In this document: piece after piece, positions 59,724 to 64,000 of the stretch
Position numbering within the stretch: position 1 is the first letter of the stretch
Layout of the letters: every line of letters starts with the position of its first letter
Source: Myxococcales bacterium
GTDB lineage: Bacteria > Myxococcota_A > Polyangia > Polyangiales > Polyangiaceae
Direction of reading: 5' to 3'
Assembly: GCA_016794345.1 (NCBI GenBank)
Contig: JAEUKE010000070.1
Span: forward strand, 62,001-126,000
Length of the DNA: 64,000 nt
The notes under the pieces: model-generated
The model's database searches: none
The model's input: only the letters and a program-made list of their open reading frames with translations
What the model was told of the DNA's origin: nothing
Program-made: the position numbers and the translations under genes

Positions 59724-60737
59724 ATGTCCACGCGCCTGCCCATCCTCGAGCTCGTCGTCCGCAACTACAAGAACTTCAACGCCCGCGCCACGAAAGACGC
59801 CCTCGTCGCGTACATCCGCCACATCGAGGCGGGCGGGAAGATGTTCTGGGCCATGGCGGGCGCGATGTCGTCGGCGCAGCTCGGGATCACGCTGGCCCCG
59901 GCCATCCGCGCCGGGCTCATCCACGGCCTGAGCGTGACGGGCGCCAACCTGGAAGAGTCGCTCTTCCGCCTGGTCGCGCACCACTCCTACAAGGACTTTC
60001 CGAACTACCGCTACCTCACCAAGGAGGACGACACGAAGATCCTCGAGCAGGGGATGCGCCGCGTGACCGACACGAGCATCCCGGAGGACGAGGCGTTCCG
60101 GGCCGTGGAGAAGGTCATCGTCCCCATGTGGACCGGCGCCACCGAGAAGGGTGAGCGGCGGTTCTGGCACGAGTACTTCTACGAGCTGGTGACGAGCCTC
60201 GGCCCCGAGCTCTACGAGGGCAACCCCGAAGAGTGCTGGCTCCTCGCCGCGGCCAAGGCCAAGCTCCCGATCGTCGTCCCCGGCTACGAGGACTCGACGT
60301 TCGGCAACATCTTCGCCTCCCACGTGAAGCTCGGCGAGTGCAGCGCGAGCATCGCGAAGAGCGGCATCGAGTACATGGCGAGCTTCTACGACCACTACCG
60401 GGAGCTCTCGTCTGGTGCTGGTTGCGGCTTCTTCCAGATCGGCGGCGGCATCGCCGGGGACTTCCCCATCTGCGTCGTGCCTTCCATCAAGTACGACCTG
60501 CAGCAGCCCGTGAAGCCGTGGGCCTACTTCTGCCAGATCTCGGACTCCACGACCTCCTATGGGTCGTATTCGGGCGCGACGCCGAACGAGAAGATCACCT
60601 GGGACAAGCTGACCGAGACGACGCCCATGTTCGTCATCGAGTCGGACGCGACGATCGTCGTCCCGCTCCTGCTCAGCGCGCTGCTCGAGTACAAGGCCAG
60701 CCCCGACGAGGCGAAGGCGCTCATCGCGTCGCTCTGA
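59724..60737 (+). CDS. Deoxyhypusine synthase-like protein
   Basis: The 337 residues follow the deoxyhypusine synthase fold: WAMAGAMSSAQLGITLAPAIRAGLIHG, TGANLEESLF, the NAD region, GYEDSTFGNIFASHV, QIGGGIAGDFPICVVPS and YGSYSGATPNEKITWDKL. TWDKL aligns with the SWGKI of eukaryotic enzymes, so the catalytic lysine (Lys295) is kept, although GGGxxKHH is altered. Bacteria lack eIF5A; such homologues can make homospermidine or, as shown for some, guanidino-polyamines from spermidine/agmatine-type substrates. Which applies here is unknown. No polyamine genes are adjacent. Confidence 0.85.
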   Translation: MSTRLPILELVVRNYKNFNARATKDALVAYIRHIEAGGKMFWAMAGAMSSAQLGITLAPAIRAGLIHGLSVTGANLEESLFRLVAHHSYKDFPNYRYLTKEDDTKILEQGMRRVTDTSIPEDEAFRAVEKVIVPMWTGATEKGERRFWHEYFYELVTSLGPELYEGNPEECWLLAAAKAKLPIVVPGYEDSTFGNIFASHVKLGECSASIAKSGIEYMASFYDHYRELSSGAGCGFFQIGGGIAGDFPICVVPSIKYDLQQPVKPWAYFCQISDSTTSYGSYSGATPNEKITWDKLTETTPMFVIESDATIVVPLLLSALLEYKASPDEAKALIASL

Positions 60738-60767
60738 TCCGGCTACCCCGCCCGGGGGAGCGCCGGC

Positions 60768-63700
60768 TCAGGCGTTCTTCATGATCTCGACGCGCCGGAG
60801 GATGTCGTCGGTCCGGAAGGGCTTGTCGACGATCGGCGCATCCCCGAGCTCGCGCAGCACCTCCTCCGGGAGGTGCCCGGACATGTAGATGACCTTTCGC
60901 GGGACCTCGAGCTGCCAGAGCTTCTCGACGAGCTGTGGTCCGGTGCTGTCCGCGAGGCGAACGTCCACCAGCGCGAGCGCGATGTCGGGCTCGTTCTTGC
61001 GCGCGACGTCGAGCGCGTCCCGCGCGTTGAGCGCCACGAGCACGTGGTGCCCCGCGCCTTCGAGGATCCGGCGGAGCGAGTTCGCCACGAGCTCCTCGTC
61101 GTCGACGACGAGGACCGCCCCTCGACGCGGGACAGGCTTCGGCTCGAACGCGCGGGCGGGCGCCGTCACCGGCAGCCACAGCTTGAACGTGGTCCCTACC
61201 CCGGGCTTGCTCTGCACCTCGACGTAGCCGCCCACGCTCTCGATGAGCCCGTACACCGTCGCGAGGCCCAGCCCCGTCCCGCGGCCCTCGGACTTGGTCG
61301 TGAAGAACGGCTCGAACACACGCGCGGCCACGTCCTCCGTCATCCCGTGCCCGGTGTCGGTGATGCTGAGCACGACGTGGTGGCCCGGCGGAGCGCGCCC
61401 GGGTGACGGGACCTGGATCGAGACATTTTCGGTCGCGAAGGTGAGCGTCCCGCCGGCGTCGCCCATCGCGTCGCGTGCGTTCGTGACCAGGTTGAAGAGC
61501 GACTGCTCGAGCAGCGCAGGCTCCGCGACGATCATCGCCGACGCGGCGAGGAGCTTCAGCTCGAGCACGACCGACTTTCCAGCGAGCGTCCGGATGAGCG
61601 CCTGGTTCCTGAGGATGATCTCGTGCAGGTGCAGGCGCGTCTTCGCGCCGCCACGCGCCTTCGAGAACGTGAGCAGCTGCTGGACGAGGTGCTTCGCCCG
61701 CTCGGTGCCCTCGACGAGCACGCCGACCTCCTCTTCCGCGTTGTCGCTCAGGCTCGACGCGCGAAGTCGGTCGAGCGCGAGCTGCGTCACCGAGAGCATG
61801 TTGTTGATGTCGTGTGCGACGCCGCCCGCGAGCCGACCGACGGCCTCCATCTTCTGGGCGTTCATGAGCGAGCGCTGCAACCGGTCGCGCTCCTCGAGCA
61901 GCCGCGCGAGCTCGAGCGAGATCGCGATCGTCTCCGCGAGCGCGGCGACGAGGCGCCGGACGGCAGGCGAGATCGCCGGGCGCTCCGGCGCTCGCTCGAC
62001 GAAGAGCGCGCCGATGACCTTGTTCGCGAACGGGAGCGGCAGCGCGATCGACCGGCGCGGATCGAGGTCCGGGATCCAGGGGACGGCCGCGCGCACCGAA
62101 GCCGAGGCGTCGGCGGGCTCGGGCCAAGGACAAACCGTCCGCGTGACAGCGGCGAGCACCCCGCCCAGCCGGTCCTCGATGGAGTCGAGATCACCGCCCT
62201 GCCGCGTGCGCCCGACCACCGTCGGCGGCAGATCGGGTGACTCACCCGCCAGCCAGAACACGCCGCGCGTTCCGTCCACGTCGCGCAGCAGCTCGTCCAG
62301 GATGGCCCTGGCCCGCGGCACGAGCGAGACCTGCTTGTTGCTCGCGCGCGCCACGTCGACGAGCGCCGTCAGATAACGCGAGCCGCCCGTCGAGCTGCGG
62401 CTCGAGAGCTCGTGCTCGGCCGGCGTCGCAGCAGGCGCAGGCAACGAGAGCTCCTCTCGGATCCACCGGGCGCGTGTAACGGCCCCGTGCTCGACCGCGA
62501 GCGCCTCGGCGATCCGCGCCTCGTCGCGAGCGGCGTCGGGGCGTCCCTCGTCGAGCGCCATGTGCGCGCGCAAGCGAGCAGCACCGTAGAGGACCCAGGG
62601 ACAGGTCTCCTCGCGGGCGGTCGTCTCCGCCTTGGCGAGGAGCTTCCTCGCCTCGCCCTTCTTGGCCGAGAAGAAGGCGACGTGAGCTTCCAGGAGGTGG
62701 ACGTGAGCGCGGAAGAGCGGCGCCTTCGCCACGTGCCCCACGTCTTCGACCGCGCGTCGGAGCAGGGCAACGCATGACGCGCGCTGGTTGGGGTCGGCCC
62801 GCAAACATTGGTGCGCGCGGGCGTGGGCGATGGTGATGTAGTACTCCGCCAGAACTGGGTGCGCGCCGCGAGCCCGGATTCCCTCTTCCTCGAACTCGCG
62901 CACAAAAGCCTCGAAGGAGGGGCCCAGCTGGTCGTTCTCCAGGAACACCCGGGCCCTTGCGCCCCAGGAGACCAGCCGGAAGAACCCACGCGGCGGCGCG
63001 GGCTCGGGCAGATCGGTGGTGGGCAGCCCGGCGGCCGCGCGCGACGCGCGCACGCGGTAGAGCAGCATCTGATCGAACACGGCCGTCCTCTGCTCGCTCC
63101 GCATGAGGCGGCTCATCGCCCGGTCGATCCACTTCGTGCTCTCCCGGGCGCGCCCGCGGATCGACTCGATGACGTCCGCGTTCCCGATGTTGAGGCAATA
63201 CTCGTTCAGCTCGAGCCAATGGCCCCAGTCGCCGATGAGATCCTCCAGGTCGCGGATCATGGCGTCGAACGCGCCGGAGAAGCCCGCCGCCGTAGCCCGG
63301 AGCTGGAGAGCGAACACTCGAGAAACGGGGTCGCCGATGCGCTCGGCGATCTCCAGAGCCTCCCCGAGCGCGCGCGCGCCCGCGTCTTTGCGGCCGAGCG
63401 CCGTCAGGACGAAGCCCTTCATGGCCCGCGTCCTCGACTGCGCCCGCGACGGCCCGAGGCGCGCGCTCAGCTCGAGCGCCTGGAGCGTGCTCTGCACGAG
63501 GCGCGCGGGCTTGCCGTACTCGAGCCCGAGGCGCGCGTTCTGGTAGTGCAGATCGCAGAGCACCGCGATCGACTCGGGTGGAACGCCCGCTGCGGCCCTC
63601 GTGGATGCCGTGCCCGATATCGCCATCCGGGCGAGCTGGGCGAGCGTGTTGCCCGCGCTTCGCGCGTCCTCGACCGGCATCGTCTGCCCCAGGGCGGCGA

Positions 63701-64000
63701 ACGCCTCCCCCAATCGACGCCAGGACTCGTCCGGCTCGGCGGCCGTCTGGTGCACCCACGCGATGCGTCCCAGGATCTCGGCGCGCGCGCGCGCGCTGCT
63801 CGCGATGAGCAGCGCCGACTCGAACCCGGCCCGGCTCGGCTCGAGGCTCCCCATCCGGAGATCGGCCTCGCCTCTCGAGCGATAAAACGTCTCGTCCAGG
63901 CCGATCTTGGCGCGGAGCGCCGCCTTCTCGGCGAGCTCGAGGAAGCGGAGCGCACCCTTGTTGTCGAAGCTGTCGATCGCGGCCTGCGCCGCGCGGCGGT
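60768..64000 (-). CDS. Giant hybrid sensor histidine kinase, N-terminus beyond window
   Basis: The frame stays open to the right edge (no stop above 63854), so 1076 visible residues are the C-terminal part of a larger protein. In order: a long TPR-like helical region (about 1-500), a GAF-like segment (about 540-690, ALPLPFANKVIGALFVER), HisKA with the phospho-histidine in GRLAGGVAHDINNMLS, HATPase (NLVTNARDAM, DTGHGMTEDV, GRGTGLGLATVYG) and a final receiver (VLVVDDEELV, ALVDVRL, VDKPF). Myxobacteria have such proteins with an N-terminal Ser/Thr kinase and AAA ATPase; that missing part is inferred. It may sense small molecules via the GAF domain. Confidence 0.85.
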   Translation of the reverse strand, partial: RRAAQAAIDSFDNKGALRFLELAEKAALRAKIGLDETFYRSRGEADLRMGSLEPSRAGFESALLIASSARARAEILGRIAWVHQTAAEPDESWRRLGEAFAALGQTMPVEDARSAGNTLAQLARMAISGTASTRAAAGVPPESIAVLCDLHYQNARLGLEYGKPARLVQSTLQALELSARLGPSRAQSRTRAMKGFVLTALGRKDAGARALGEALEIAERIGDPVSRVFALQLRATAAGFSGAFDAMIRDLEDLIGDWGHWLELNEYCLNIGNADVIESIRGRARESTKWIDRAMSRLMRSEQRTAVFDQMLLYRVRASRAAAGLPTTDLPEPAPPRGFFRLVSWGARARVFLENDQLGPSFEAFVREFEEEGIRARGAHPVLAEYYITIAHARAHQCLRADPNQRASCVALLRRAVEDVGHVAKAPLFRAHVHLLEAHVAFFSAKKGEARKLLAKAETTAREETCPWVLYGAARLRAHMALDEGRPDAARDEARIAEALAVEHGAVTRARWIREELSLPAPAATPAEHELSSRSSTGGSRYLTALVDVARASNKQVSLVPRARAILDELLRDVDGTRGVFWLAGESPDLPPTVVGRTRQGGDLDSIEDRLGGVLAAVTRTVCPWPEPADASASVRAAVPWIPDLDPRRSIALPLPFANKVIGALFVERAPERPAISPAVRRLVAALAETIAISLELARLLEERDRLQRSLMNAQKMEAVGRLAGGVAHDINNMLSVTQLALDRLRASSLSDNAEEEVGVLVEGTERAKHLVQQLLTFSKARGGAKTRLHLHEIILRNQALIRTLAGKSVVLELKLLAASAMIVAEPALLEQSLFNLVTNARDAMGDAGGTLTFATENVSIQVPSPGRAPPGHHVVLSITDTGHGMTEDVAARVFEPFFTTKSEGRGTGLGLATVYGLIESVGGYVEVQSKPGVGTTFKLWLPVTAPARAFEPKPVPRRGAVLVVDDEELVANSLRRILEGAGHHVLVALNARDALDVARKNEPDIALALVDVRLADSTGPQLVEKLWQLEVPRKVIYMSGHLPEEVLRELGDAPIVDKPFRTDDILRRVEIMKNA

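Overview
The window is high-GC DNA (about 70% G+C by eye) from a myxobacterium, most likely of the Sorangium/Polyangium side (Polyangiales). The signs are two proteins with MYXO-CTERM-type sorting tails, cysteine-rich DUF4215-type repeats, many lipoproteins with Ser/Thr/Gly-rich linkers, three Hanks-type Ser/Thr kinases and a very large hybrid histidine kinase. Genes are tightly packed on both strands, and GTGA or ATGA start/stop overlaps recur. Genus assignment is inference. No tRNA, rRNA, CRISPR array, insertion sequence or prophage was recognised. I describe 44 intact or edge-truncated genes and one frameshifted gene.

Layout. 1-12 kb holds mainly secreted proteins: an edge-truncated PKD lipoprotein, an orphan Leu/Ile/Val-type binding lipoprotein, selA, a cysteine-rich repeat lipoprotein, and a translationally coupled trio of an S8-peptidase/FG-GAP protein, a Cys-rich lipoprotein and an esterase. 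12-15.2 kb has a sterol-desaturase-family protein and a leftward ccmC/ccmD-like/small membrane protein/acyl-CoA dehydrogenase operon. 15.2-22.1 kb has two Ser/Thr kinases, a secreted cyclophilin and a TolC-like protein. 22.1-32.3 kb has a degenerate NtrC-type regulator divergent from a bactofilin-addB-addA operon, followed by glpD.

32.2-42.5 kb carries a molybdopterin oxidoreductase, a radical SAM protein, a DUF2330 surface protein, an FGE-like protein, a frameshifted metallo-beta-lactamase-fold gene, a VanW protein and a miaB/gamma-carbonic anhydrase/thiS operon. 42.7-50.9 kb has a lipoprotein with a textbook terminator, a truncated MurE-like ligase, an acyl-CoA synthetase, a membrane-embedded Ser/Thr kinase, a 533-base non-coding region rich in inverted repeats, a UspA protein behind a near-perfect sigma-54 promoter, and a five-haem cytochrome. 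51-64 kb has a large DUF4215 protein, a soluble zinc-binding chemoreceptor, a second FGE-like lipoprotein, a 2TM protein, two methyltransferases, a 1-Cys peroxiredoxin behind a palindromic operator, a deoxyhypusine-synthase-like enzyme and the C-terminal part of a giant sensor kinase.

The least explained features are non-coding: a family of C/G-block palindromes (four copies) and a 147-base element with 15-nt inverted arms and nested hairpins just upstream of the sigma-54-driven uspA. Among proteins, the bactofilin/AddBA coupling, the MurE lacking its UDP-binding domain, and the radical SAM protein with a clamp-binding-like tail deserve attention.
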